Source: Gordonia sputi NBRC 100414 (lineage in GTDB: Bacteria; Actinomycetota; Actinomycetes; Mycobacteriales; Mycobacteriaceae). Taken from it: a DNA stretch of 34,328 nucleotides. Numbering within the stretch: position 1 is the stretch's first letter; every line of letters begins with the position of its first letter. Of this stretch, positions 8,248 through 16,145 are shown piece after piece. The notes beneath the pieces were generated by a model. That model had not been told where the DNA came from. It ran no database searches and worked only from the letters and a program-made list of their open reading frames with translations. The stretch spans positions 1-34,328 of the forward strand of contig NZ_BAFC01000056.1 of assembly GCF_000248055.1 (NCBI RefSeq). The letters are read 5' to 3'. The position numbers and the translations under genes are program-made.

Positions 8248-8297
8248 GGTGGTCTCGACTCGGGTGCTCGCTGCGCTCGCGCCCGCTCGACCAGCGG
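8248..8297. repeat. 50-bp long-form palindromic repeat
   Basis: The unit begins GGTGGTCTCGAC and ends GCTCGACCAGCGG, the same ends as the short 27-bp form, with a 25-bp GC-rich hairpin core between them (CGGGTGC...GCGCCCG). It sits between convergent genes. A related copy is at 1331-1380 and a truncated one at the window's right edge. Confidence 0.8.
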
Positions 8298-8339
8298 GAA
8301 AAGGGTGCCTGCCCGACTAGCGGGGAAGGTGGCGGCCTG

Positions 8340-10061
8340 TCAGCGCTGACGCAGGACGAACCGCTGGATCTTTCCGCTCGGCGTCTTCGGCAGTGCGTCG
8401 ACGAAGTGCACCGTGCGTGGGTAGGCATGCGCGGCGAAGCCGGTCTTGACCAACTGCTGCAGCTCGGTCTCCAAAGCGTCGTCGCCGCTGACGCCGTCGG
8501 CGAGCACGACGAACGCCTCGAGTACCTCACCGCGCAGGTCGTCGGGCCGGCCGACAACCGCGACGTCGATAACCGACGGGTGGGTGATCAGGACGCTCTC
8601 GACGTCGAACGGGCCGATGCGATACCCGGCCATGATGATGACGTCGTCGTCGCGGGAGCTGAAGAAGAAATTGCCGTCGGCGTCGAGGTGCCCTGTGTCG
8701 CCGGTGAGGTACCAACGGCCGTCCTCGGTGTAGCGCGATGCGGTCTTCTCCGGGGCGTCGAGGTACCCGGCGAACCAGTAGCCGATGCTGGCGGGGACGT
8801 CGATCGCGATCTGACCCGTGACGTTGGGTTCGCTGACCGGTGCGCCGGCGTCGCCGACGATTCCTGCAGCGAATCCGGGCATCGGCTGCCCCATCGAGCC
8901 GGGGATCAGTGGTCGACGCAGGTCGTCGGCCCAGTGATTGTTGATGAACATGCCGTGCTCGGTCTGGCCGTAGTGGTCGCGGACTTCGGTGCCGAGAGAT
9001 GTTCTCGCCCAGGTGATCACATCGGGCGTGAGTGGCTCGCCCGCCGAGGATGCGCGACGAAGCGAGAATCCGTTGATCGCGGGGTTCTTGCTCAATGAGC
9101 GGTATACGGTGGGCGCGGCGGCGAAGTTCGTGACGCCGAGTTCGGTGAGCACGGTGGCGGTGACCTCCGGGGTGAAGCCCGCCTGCAGCAACACATTTGG
9201 CCGCCCGATCGCCATCGGACCGAGGATTCCGTAGTACAGGCCGTAGGCCCAGCCGGGGTCGGCGGCGTTCCAGAAGACGTCGGTGTCAGCGACGTCGAGT
9301 CCGTAGCGCATGTAGCAGGAGAACGACGCCAACGCGCGCAGCGGAACGGGCACGCCCTTGGGCGCACCTGTCGTGCCGCTGGTGAACAGCAGGATCAGCG
9401 TGCCGTCACCGCCGACGGAGACGGAGTGGTCGAGGGGATCGTTGTCGGCGATCAGAGCGTCGAACTGCTCGCCCGCGACGATCGTCGTGAGGCCGTCGAT
9501 GTCGTCGAGCTTCGACGCCTGGCTCGGCTCGGTGATCACGATGGAGGCGCCGCCCGCCCGCAGTCGCATCTCGATCGCGGGGGTGGCGAAGGCGGTGAAG
9601 AGCGGAATGTAGACGGCCCCGAGCCGGGCGAGTGCCAGCAGCGAGACGACCAGCTCGGTGCGCTTACCCATGAGGACGCCGACACGGTCGCCGCGCTCGA
9701 CACCCATACCGGCGAGCGCGGTGGCGAGGCGTCGAGACTCCGCTGCGAGCTGGCCGTAGGTGATCTCGACAAGCTCGATCAGCGGTGAGGGCTCGATCAG
9801 CGGTGAGGGCTCGATCAGCGGGGGTTGCTCGGCCCGCGAGGCCTGCGGGGCCTGCGGGGAGATCGCAGAATCCCGTAGCGAGACCGTGGTGAACGCGACG
9901 GCTTCGGGATCGTGGCGGTCTACCAGCAGCGACGCCGCGTTGGCGTCGGGTGAGCCGAAAAGCTCCAGCCAGGCGTCGAGGTCGGCGGTGACAGCCGGGG
10001 TCAACTGCGCCTGAATCGACTCGCGTCGCGCGCGGTCGCCGGCCAAGGACGTCTGTGTCAT
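8340..10061 (-). CDS. AMP-forming acyl-CoA synthetase with repeat-encoded insert
   Basis: 573 aa from ATG 10061, preceded by AAAGGTG; the frame stays open to 10424 but crosses the operator palindrome and the divergent gene. It activates a carboxylic acid to an acyl-CoA through an acyl-adenylate. Motifs: TSGTTGAPKG (227-236), the YGQTE loop, YLTGDTG, and the C-terminal catalytic lysine K564 in PKTPSGKIQR. The sequence is closest in feel to medium-chain or acetyl-type synthetases (NAADPGWAYGLYYG); the substrate is open. Residues 80-101 are translated from the palindromic repeat (three PLIE units, last one LIELVEIT), placed just before the conserved TYGQLAAESRR start of the AMP-binding domain. 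It is divergent from the GAF-LuxR regulator, its probable controller. Confidence 0.9.
   Translation of the reverse strand: MTQTSLAGDRARRESIQAQLTPAVTADLDAWLELFGSPDANAASLLVDRHDPEAVAFTTVSLRDSAISPQAPQASRAEQPPLIEPSPLIEPSPLIELVEITYGQLAAESRRLATALAGMGVERGDRVGVLMGKRTELVVSLLALARLGAVYIPLFTAFATPAIEMRLRAGGASIVITEPSQASKLDDIDGLTTIVAGEQFDALIADNDPLDHSVSVGGDGTLILLFTSGTTGAPKGVPVPLRALASFSCYMRYGLDVADTDVFWNAADPGWAYGLYYGILGPMAIGRPNVLLQAGFTPEVTATVLTELGVTNFAAAPTVYRSLSKNPAINGFSLRRASSAGEPLTPDVITWARTSLGTEVRDHYGQTEHGMFINNHWADDLRRPLIPGSMGQPMPGFAAGIVGDAGAPVSEPNVTGQIAIDVPASIGYWFAGYLDAPEKTASRYTEDGRWYLTGDTGHLDADGNFFFSSRDDDVIIMAGYRIGPFDVESVLITHPSVIDVAVVGRPDDLRGEVLEAFVVLADGVSGDDALETELQQLVKTGFAAHAYPRTVHFVDALPKTPSGKIQRFVLRQR
9760..9824. 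repeat. Palindromic repeat array inside a coding region
   Basis: One full GATC-type core (GATCTCGACAAGCTCGATC at 9762-9780) is followed by two 18-bp half-unit copies (GCTCGATCAGCGGTGAGG type). The array is 65 bp and is read in frame on the minus strand as PLIE-PSPLIE-PSPLIELVEIT. It is the only copy of this family in the window that lies inside a gene. Confidence 0.9.
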
Positions 10062-10093
10062 ATCCACACCTTTACTGCCAGAGTAAGCTGAAT

Positions 10094-10123
10094 CACATTC
10101 GAGAAGTGATTCTCGAATGTGAC
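10094..10123. promoter_or_regulatory. Perfect 13-bp-arm palindrome, candidate operator
   Basis: TCACATTCGAGAA at 10094-10106 and TTCTCGAATGTGA at 10111-10123 are perfect inverted copies separated by GTGA. The site is 33 bp upstream of the acyl-CoA synthetase start and 50 bp upstream of the LuxR gene start, so it can control both divergent genes. The length fits a dimeric repressor or activator; the binding protein is not known. Confidence 0.7.
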
Positions 10124-10172
10124 GTCGCATGGGCAGAACCCCCCGAAGAGGGGTCAGGAGGTAGGTGGTGAC

Positions 10173-10976
10173 ATGGCTGAGTCGTTGACAGCGCCGGTCA
10201 CCGATGCGTTGCGTCGTCTGCGTCGCGGCACGGGTGTGTCGTTGGCGTTCGGTGGTGTGGTGCACGGCTCGCGCGGTCTGCGTCTCCGACATTTCGTCGG
10301 CGACACCTACGGTGCGTTGAACGGCGTTGCCGTTGATGCCGGGCACGGACTCGGCGGCAAGGTCATCGCGCTCAATCGCCCGATGGTCGTCGACGATTAT
10401 CTGCGTACCCCGCGGATCACCCATCGGTACAACGCGATCATCGCGGCCGAGGGCCTGCGTGCGATGGCGGCCGCCCCGGTCATCGTCGAACGCAGGCCTG
10501 TCGCGGTGATCTACGGGGCCCTGCGGACCGACGAAGCCATCGGCGATCGGACGTTGGACGCATTGGCTGTCGAGGCGCGTGAACTCGAACAGCAGATCGT
10601 CGCCTCGCGCGCGGCGGTCGCCGCCGACGCCGCTGTAGGCGATGGACTTCGAGATCGGATCACCGAGGCCTACGCGCAGCTCCGCACTCTGGCAAGAAAC
10701 GTCGACGACGACGCCGTTGCAGATCAGATCGCACGCATCTCCGACCTCCTGCTCGACGGCGAGTCGGACGAACCGACGACACTCACCCTGACACGTCGCG
10801 AACAGGATGTGGTCACCCTCGCTGCACTCGGCTACACCAATGCGAGAATTGCCGAGGAGCTGAATATCGGGGTGCAGACCGCCAAGGGATACATGAAAGA
10901 CGTATTGCGCAAACTCGGCGCGTCGAGTCGGCTGGAAGCCGTTGTCATTGCTCGACGATCAGGGCTACTTCCGTAG
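10173..10976 (+). CDS. GAF domain LuxR-type transcriptional regulator
   Basis: 267 aa from ATG 10173, chosen because AGGAGGT lies 9 bp upstream; an upstream start at 10119 falls inside the operator palindrome. Residues 12-140 resemble a GAF sensor domain (GVAVDAGHGLGGKVIALNRPMVVDDYL, then AAPVIVERRPVAVIYGALR). Residues 205-262 are a LuxR helix-turn-helix (LTRREQDVVTLAALGYTNARIAEELNIGVQTAKGYMKDVLRKLGA). It has no receiver domain, so it probably binds a small molecule directly. It is divergent from the acyl-CoA synthetase and 2 nt from the downstream IclR gene, so the two regulators are made together. The likely ligand is an acid or acyl-CoA of the neighbouring pathway (inference). Confidence 0.88.
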   Translation: MAESLTAPVTDALRRLRRGTGVSLAFGGVVHGSRGLRLRHFVGDTYGALNGVAVDAGHGLGGKVIALNRPMVVDDYLRTPRITHRYNAIIAAEGLRAMAAAPVIVERRPVAVIYGALRTDEAIGDRTLDALAVEARELEQQIVASRAAVAADAAVGDGLRDRITEAYAQLRTLARNVDDDAVADQIARISDLLLDGESDEPTTLTLTRREQDVVTLAALGYTNARIAEELNIGVQTAKGYMKDVLRKLGASSRLEAVVIARRSGLLP

Positions 10977-10978
10977 CG

Positions 10979-11773
10979 ATGGCCGGAAACACGTCGGTTC
11001 CCGGAGCATCAGTTGCTGCGCGAACCCTGGCTCTACTGAGCACATTCGACGAGGCGCATCGTGCGTTGACGCTCAGCGAGATGGCGCAGCGAGCCGATCT
11101 CGCGGTTCCCACGGCGCACCGGCTCGTCGGCGAGTTGGAACGGTGGGGCGCGCTGGTTCGGCGCCCCGACGGTCGGTATGTCATCGGCAGGCGGGTGTGG
11201 GATCTCGGGCTGCTGGCTCCGATCCAGACCGGCGTGCGCGAGATCGCCGAACCGTACGTCTACGACCTGTACGCCGCGACAAAGGCGACGGTGCATATCG
11301 CGGTGCGCGAGGGAACGTCGGTGCTGTACGTCGATCGGATCTCCGGGAACGAGTCGGTGCCGGTCGTGAGCAAGGTGGGTAGTCGGCTACCGATGCCGCC
11401 GACCGGGGTGGGCAAGGTACTACTTGCGTACGCGCCCAAGGACATTCGTGATGAGGTGATGGCATCGTTGACGCGGGTCACACCGCGGACGCTGATCAGC
11501 CCGCAGCTCTTGGAGCAGCAGCTGCAGCGTGTGCGCGACGAGGGCTACGCGACGACGGCGGAGGAGATGACCGCGGGCGCGTGTTCGATCGCAGTACCGG
11601 TGTGGGGACCTGACGGGGTGATCGCGGCGCTGGGCGTGGTGGTCGGGACCCTTCGCGGAAACCGCCCGCGGCTTCTTGCTGCGCTGCAGGTCGCGGCGCG
11701 GGGCATCGGACGGCAGCTCGGCGCCCCGGGGCCGGTTCCGCCCGAGCGCGCGGGGGTTGCCGACAGCGCGTAG
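10979..11773 (+). CDS. IclR-family transcriptional regulator, possible pca/pob regulator
   Basis: 264 aa. Residues 10-62 form the IclR winged helix (ARTLALLSTFDEAHRALTLSEMAQRADLAVPTAHRLVGELERWGAL) and 75-245 the effector-binding domain, with PTGVGKVLLAY, EEMTAGACSIAVPVW and GVVVGTLRG segments typical of the family. IclR members of the PcaR/PobR/PcaU group regulate protocatechuate and 4-hydroxybenzoate genes, and the pob-pca operon lies directly downstream on the other strand, so that role is likely but unproven. The ATG follows the LuxR stop by 2 nt, so it is co-transcribed. The TAG stop abuts a palindromic repeat. Confidence 0.88.
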   Translation: MAGNTSVPGASVAARTLALLSTFDEAHRALTLSEMAQRADLAVPTAHRLVGELERWGALVRRPDGRYVIGRRVWDLGLLAPIQTGVREIAEPYVYDLYAATKATVHIAVREGTSVLYVDRISGNESVPVVSKVGSRLPMPPTGVGKVLLAYAPKDIRDEVMASLTRVTPRTLISPQLLEQQLQRVRDEGYATTAEEMTAGACSIAVPVWGPDGVIAALGVVVGTLRGNRPRLLAALQVAARGIGRQLGAPGPVPPERAGVADSA

Positions 11774-11922
11774 GTGGTCTCGACAAGCTCGACCAGCGGT
11801 AAGGGCTCGACCAGCGGTAAGGGCTCGACCAGCGGTAAGGGCTCGACCGGCGGGGTGGTCTCGACAAGCTCGACCAGCGACTGAGGGCTCGACCAGCGGT
11901 TGGGGCTCGACCAGCGGCGTCG
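11774..11922. repeat. Palindromic repeat cluster (GGTC type)
   Basis: Two full GGTC-type cores (GGTCTCGACAAGCTCGACC at 11776-11794 and 11857-11875) and several tandem half units (GGCTCGACCAGCGGTAAG) fill the whole gap between the convergent IclR and pcaC genes. No other terminator is present. Confidence 0.9.
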
Positions 11923-11924
11923 GG

Positions 11925-12293
11925 CTAGGCCTCTTCCGCGAACGTCTGCTGCGCGATGCGGAAGGCCGTATTGGCATCGGGCACACCGCAATAGATCGCC
12001 GACTGCATGATGACTTCCTTGATCTCGTCCAGGGTCAGTCCGTTGCGGCGGGCGGCGCGCAGATGCATCGCGAGTTCTTCGTGGTGCCCGCGGGCGATGA
12101 GCGCGGTCAGCGTGATCATCGAGCGGCTGCGGCGGTCGAGGCCGGGGCGCGTCCAGATGGTGCCCCAAGCGTATTCGGTGATGAACTCCTGGAACTCACG
12201 CGTCAGATCGGTTGCGGCAGCGGTCGCGCGGTCGACGTGGGCGTCGCCAAGCACCTCACGTCGTACTGCCATGCCGTCGTCGTAGCGGCTCAT
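11925..12293 (-). CDS. pcaC: 4-carboxymuconolactone decarboxylase
   Basis: 122 aa, the usual length of stand-alone PcaC. It converts 4-carboxymuconolactone to 3-oxoadipate enol-lactone in the protocatechuate branch. The family core is visible: RSRSMITLTALIARGHHEELAMHLRAARRNGLT, then IMQSAIYCGVPDANTAF. The start ATG overlaps the pcaB stop by 4 bp (ATGA), so it is translationally coupled and last in the operon. In many rhodococci pcaC is fused to pcaD as pcaL; here it is separate and no pcaD follows, so the enol-lactone hydrolase must be encoded elsewhere. Confidence 0.93.
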   Translation of the reverse strand: MSRYDDGMAVRREVLGDAHVDRATAAATDLTREFQEFITEYAWGTIWTRPGLDRRSRSMITLTALIARGHHEELAMHLRAARRNGLTLDEIKEVIMQSAIYCGVPDANTAFRIAQQTFAEEA

Positions 12294-13528
12294 CGGGGCC
12301 TCTCTGCTAATCGGGTTCGGGTCAGCTCTTGTGCTCTGCGCAGCGTCGCGTCGACGAGAAGTGGTGCCACACCGACTGTTTCACCGCTCGGTTCATGGCC
12401 TGCGAGCTCGGCCATAGATCGTTGCTCCGACAACACCGCAGTCCCGGCGGCCGATAGGTTGAACGCCATCGCATCTGCATGAACGTTGAGGTTGCGTACC
12501 AGGTCCGTGGTCTGCGATGCCGCGACGACGCTACGCCGCAGCAGGATTCGCAGGGTTGCCCATTCCGCGTGCCAACTGCCGGGTGTGCGCTCGTCCACGG
12601 CGTCGGCCGACGCGAGCTGCAACGTCGACGCCAGCGCGGGAGCGGTCAGTGCGGCGCGTCGAATCAGCACCGACAGTACCGGGTTGGCTTTGTGTGGCAT
12701 CGTCGACGACCCGCCGCCCGCACCCTCGGTGACCTCACCGATCTCCGACCTGCTCAGCGTCAGAACGTCGTTGGCGATGTGACTCCACGACGACGTCGCG
12801 GTGGTTGCCGCGGCCGCGAAGCGGGTGAACGGAGTACGTACGACGTGCCAAGGCGATGCTGCGTCGAGGTCGAGAAAGTGTGCGGCGCTCCGTGTCACCG
12901 CCAGCGCAGTCCCTTGCGAATTCGCTTGTGCAGCGGCTAATTCGACAAGTGCGGACAACGTGCCCGCGGCACCACCGAACTGGGCGGGGAACTGCAGTCC
13001 CGAGGTTTCGTCGTATGCGTCGAGGACGCCGTCGAGCCAGTGCGCGACCTTCATCCCGAAAGTCGACGGCACCGCCTGCTGGGTCAGCGTCCGAGCGATC
13101 TGCGGGGTCTCCCGGTGTGTGTCGGCGAGGTCGCTGAGCACATCGATCTGAGTGAGCAACTCGGCAGTGATGCGAGCGAAGGCGCGTCGTGATTCGAGGA
13201 CCAGCGCGGCGTCGACGACGTCTTGGCTCGTCATGCCGCGGTGGAGCCAACTCGCAGCGATAGGACTCAGGCCCTTGCGGAGCGCCGAGATGAGCGGGAT
13301 GACCGGGTTACCTCCGGCCTCGGCTTCGGCCGAGAGTTGATCCAGATCGAGATCAGCTGCAGCGGAGCCCAATTGGTCGACGGAGACCAAGGCGTCTGCC
13401 GGTGCCACCCCGTGTTCGACGAGGGCGCGAGACCACGCCGACTCCACGCGCAGCATCGCGTCGCGGATGGCGGCGTCGGTGAAAAGGTCTCCGGCCCGGT
13501 GGTCGCCGGGCCACAACAGATCGCTCAC
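12290..13528 (-). CDS. pcaB: 3-carboxy-cis,cis-muconate cycloisomerase
   Basis: 412 aa from GTG 13528, which overlaps the pcaG TGA by 4 bp (GTGA); the longer open frame to 13735 is a shadow of pcaG. It cyclises 3-carboxy-cis,cis-muconate to 4-carboxymuconolactone. It belongs to the fumarase/aspartase superfamily, shown by the GSSTMPHKANP signature and the upstream HRGMTSQDVVDAAL segment. The protein begins SDLLWPGDHRAGDLFTDAA, the normal PcaB start. It is soluble and a tetramer in known relatives. Fourth gene of pobA-pcaHGBC. Confidence 0.93.
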   Translation of the reverse strand: MSDLLWPGDHRAGDLFTDAAIRDAMLRVESAWSRALVEHGVAPADALVSVDQLGSAAADLDLDQLSAEAEAGGNPVIPLISALRKGLSPIAASWLHRGMTSQDVVDAALVLESRRAFARITAELLTQIDVLSDLADTHRETPQIARTLTQQAVPSTFGMKVAHWLDGVLDAYDETSGLQFPAQFGGAAGTLSALVELAAAQANSQGTALAVTRSAAHFLDLDAASPWHVVRTPFTRFAAAATTATSSWSHIANDVLTLSRSEIGEVTEGAGGGSSTMPHKANPVLSVLIRRAALTAPALASTLQLASADAVDERTPGSWHAEWATLRILLRRSVVAASQTTDLVRNLNVHADAMAFNLSAAGTAVLSEQRSMAELAGHEPSGETVGVAPLLVDATLRRAQELTRTRLAERPR

Positions 13529-14076
13529 GACTTCCAGTGTTGCAGGAACACCGTCTCCGAATCGCCCTGTAGGTGAATGTCGAAGCGGTATCCGTCGCGG
13601 TCGGGGACCGCGATCAGTGTCGCCCGACGACCGGCATCGACACCGGAGAGCACGGCGTCGTCGTCGAGAGTTTGGTGGCCAGGTACGTAGGCGCGGGTGA
13701 GCAGGCGGTCGAGCAGACCGCGAGCAAAGACGCACACCGCGAAGAACGGCGCCTCGCCGGGACGCGTCGCGCCCGGTGTGACGGTGCTGAACGAATAGTG
13801 GCCCACCCGATCGGTTTTCGCGCGACCCCAGCCGGTGAAGGTGAAGCCGTCGCGCCGCAGAGATCCCGGGGCGGTCGAGATGCTGCCGTCGGTGCCGGCC
13901 TGGCGGATCTCGATCAGGGCGTCGGGAATCGGCATGCCGTTGCCATCGAACACGTTGCCGTGCAGTCGAATTCGATTGAGACGGCCTGACGGGACGAGCT
14001 CGTTGTCGCCCGGATAGGGTAGGGCGTAGTGGAAGAACGGTCCGACCGTCTGGCCGGGTGTCGGGGCGAGGCTCAT
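13525..14076 (-). CDS. pcaG: Protocatechuate 3,4-dioxygenase alpha subunit
   Basis: 183 aa. Together with PcaH it forms the intradiol ring-cleaving dioxygenase that opens protocatechuate to 3-carboxy-cis,cis-muconate. The family start TPGQTVGPFFHYALPYPG and the RIRLHGNVFDGNGMPIPDALIEI beta-sandwich strand are visible. It lacks the full iron-ligand set carried by PcaH, as expected for the alpha chain. Its ATG overlaps the pcaH stop by 4 bp and its stop overlaps the pcaB start, so the subunits should be made in step. Confidence 0.94.
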   Translation of the reverse strand: MSLAPTPGQTVGPFFHYALPYPGDNELVPSGRLNRIRLHGNVFDGNGMPIPDALIEIRQAGTDGSISTAPGSLRRDGFTFTGWGRAKTDRVGHYSFSTVTPGATRPGEAPFFAVCVFARGLLDRLLTRAYVPGHQTLDDDAVLSGVDAGRRATLIAVPDRDGYRFDIHLQGDSETVFLQHWKS

Positions 14077-14915
14077 TCTGCTTCCTCCATCGGGGTGCGT
14101 GCGCTACCGGTGAGCACGATGTCCCAGCGGTATCCGGTGCACCATTCGTGCTGGGTCAGATCGTGGTCGTAGTTGGCGACGAGTCGGGCGCGTGCGGCGG
14201 GGTCGACGATCGACTGGTAGATCGGGTCGAGGTCGAACAGCGGGTCGCCGGGGAAGTACATCTGGGTTACCAGTCGCTGCGTGAAATCGGTTCCGAACAG
14301 CGAGAAGTGGATATGCGCGGGCCGCCACGCGTTGTGGTGGTTCTTCCACGGGTACGGCCCGGGCTTGATGGTGGTGAAGTGGTAGTTGCCCTCGTTGTCG
14401 GTGAGGCAGCGGCCGACACCGGTGAAGTTGGGGTCGATGGGTGCGTGATGCTGGTCGCGCTTATGGATGTAGCGCCCGGCGGCGTTGGCCTGCCAGATCT
14501 CCACCAACTGATTGCGCACCGGATGGCCGTCGGCGTCGAGCACGCGCCCCGTGACGACGAGCCGCTCGCCGACGGGATCTCCGTCGGCCTGGATGGTCAG
14601 ATCGGCTTCGAGGGGGTCGACGTCTCGCTGCCCGAATGCGGGCGCCCACAATTCGATTCCCTCGGGGTCGGCATGGTGCGGGTCCTTTGTTGGATGCCGA
14701 AGGATGCTCGAGCGGTAGGGGGCGTAGTCGAGTCGGGGTCTGAGCTCCTCCGCGGCGCCGGCGGCACGCGCGCGTTGGTATTCTGCTGCGAGCGAGCCGA
14801 TTTCGGCGCTGATCTGAGTTTGGGTGCCCGCCGCTGCGTCGGACGAGATGACGGCTGGGGCGGCGTCGCCGTCAGGCGTGATCGTCTCCTGGCGCGGGAT
14901 CAGTGGTGTGGCCAT
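14073..14915 (-). CDS. pcaH: Protocatechuate 3,4-dioxygenase beta subunit
   Basis: 280 aa, the catalytic chain with the non-heme Fe(III) site. The four expected ligands are present with the spacing of the Pseudomonas enzyme: Tyr149 (AGRYIHKRDQH), Tyr188 (IKPGPYPW), His201 and His203 (WRPAHIHFS). The N-terminus carries about 35 extra Ala/Thr-rich residues compared with common PcaH proteins, so a later start cannot be excluded, but an AGAAGG site precedes the ATG at 14915. The start lies inside the last codons of pobA (16-bp overlap). The end overlaps pcaG. Confidence 0.95.
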   Translation of the reverse strand: MATPLIPRQETITPDGDAAPAVISSDAAAGTQTQISAEIGSLAAEYQRARAAGAAEELRPRLDYAPYRSSILRHPTKDPHHADPEGIELWAPAFGQRDVDPLEADLTIQADGDPVGERLVVTGRVLDADGHPVRNQLVEIWQANAAGRYIHKRDQHHAPIDPNFTGVGRCLTDNEGNYHFTTIKPGPYPWKNHHNAWRPAHIHFSLFGTDFTQRLVTQMYFPGDPLFDLDPIYQSIVDPAARARLVANYDHDLTQHEWCTGYRWDIVLTGSARTPMEEAE

Positions 14916-16087
14916 CCTGTGTAACCTTCTGCGAGATAGGTGGATCCGGCCTCGGACGAGACCAGGGTGGTGAGCTCACCGAGCTGTCGGAGCTCATCGA
15001 AGTCAGTGGTGTCGGGGATGCGGTGGAGCATCGTCGTCATCCAGTACGAAAAGTGTTGTGCCTTCCAGACGCGTTCCAGTGCGCGCGTCGTGTAGGAGTC
15101 GAGCGCGTCGTCGTCGTTCTTGAGGAGCGCGCGTTCGATGACGTCGGCGAGGACTCGGACATCGGCGAGTGCAAGGTTGAGTCCCTTGGCGCCTGTCGGC
15201 GGCACCGTGTGGGCTGCGTCGCCTGCGAGGAGCAGATTGCCGTCGCGCATCGGTGACTGCACGAAGCTGCGGAAGGGCAGCACACTCTTTTGGATGATCG
15301 GCCCCTCCTTGAGCGCGAAGCCGTCGCTGCCCGCAAGGCGGCGCTGCAGTTCTGCCCAGATGCGGTCGTCGGACCAGTCGGCTGGGTTCTCGGTGGGGGC
15401 GCATTGGAAGTACATACGCTGCACGGTCGGGGTGCGTTGGCTGATGAGCGCAAAGCCGTGTGGCGATCGGGTGTAGATGAGCTCAGGTGCGCTCGGCGGT
15501 GCCTCGGCGAGGATGCCGAACCACGCGAACGGGTACTCCCGGAAGTAGCGCTGCGGATTGTCGACGAGATCGCGGCAGATGCTGCGTGAACCGTCGGCAC
15601 CGACGACGAGTTCGGCAGTGATCTCGTGATGTGCGCCGTTGGCGTCGGAGTAGGTGACGCGGGGTGCCTCACGATGGTCGGTAACGGCTGCGTCGGAGAT
15701 GCCGTAGCGCAGGTCGCCGCCGTCGCGGATGCGTGCTGCGTGCAGGTCGAGGAAGACGTCGGTTTGAGGGTAGAGCCAGCACGACGCCCCGACGAGCTTC
15801 TGGAAATCGATGCGGTGGCTGACGCCGCCGAAGCGGAGGTCGATGCCCTGATGCTCGTGACCGTCGCGCAGGACTCTGTCGGAGACGCCCGCATCGAGGA
15901 GCAGTCGAACGCTGTCGCGCTCGAGAATGCCTGCGCGGTGGGTGGTTTCGATCTCGTGGTGGGTGCGGTTGTCGATGACGACGCTGTCGACGCCCGCCAC
16001 CGAGAGCAGGCGTGAGAGTGCGAGCCCGGCGGGGCCGCCGCCGACGATGGCGACCCGCGTTCGCGTCGAGCTGACGTAGCTGGTCAT
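14900..16087 (-). CDS. pobA: 4-hydroxybenzoate 3-monooxygenase
   Basis: 395 aa from ATG 16087, preceded by GGGAGG; the frame stays open to 16180 but without a ribosome site. It hydroxylates 4-hydroxybenzoate to protocatechuate with FAD, NAD(P)H and oxygen. Seen: FAD site VGGGPAG (15-21), RAGILE (51-56), the DG fingerprint VVGADGSRS and the second FAD motif GDAAHTVPPTGAKGLNLALAD. Length equals the classic PHBH. First gene of the operon, feeding its product straight to PcaHG. The palindrome at 16146-16164 lies 58 bp upstream. Confidence 0.95.
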   Translation of the reverse strand: MTSYVSSTRTRVAIVGGGPAGLALSRLLSVAGVDSVVIDNRTHHEIETTHRAGILERDSVRLLLDAGVSDRVLRDGHEHQGIDLRFGGVSHRIDFQKLVGASCWLYPQTDVFLDLHAARIRDGGDLRYGISDAAVTDHREAPRVTYSDANGAHHEITAELVVGADGSRSICRDLVDNPQRYFREYPFAWFGILAEAPPSAPELIYTRSPHGFALISQRTPTVQRMYFQCAPTENPADWSDDRIWAELQRRLAGSDGFALKEGPIIQKSVLPFRSFVQSPMRDGNLLLAGDAAHTVPPTGAKGLNLALADVRVLADVIERALLKNDDDALDSYTTRALERVWKAQHFSYWMTTMLHRIPDTTDFDELRQLGELTTLVSSEAGSTYLAEGYTGWPHH

Positions 16088-16145
16088 CTGTGACCTCCCT
16101 TCTGGAAGAACCATAGGGAGAGCTGGGTCACAGAACCTAGCGCTG

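Noticed and set aside
10062..10424. N-terminal extension of the acyl-CoA synthetase
   Set aside because: It crosses the operator and the divergent LuxR coding region; ATG 10061 has a ribosome site and the usual protein start.
11774..11922. CRISPR-like array
   Set aside because: Units are joined directly with few-base variation, there are no unique spacers of constant length and no cas genes.
13529..13735. Extended pcaB start
   Set aside because: The added Arg/Pro-rich residues are an out-of-frame reading of pcaG; the GTG at 13528 gives a 4-bp overlap and the family N-terminus.
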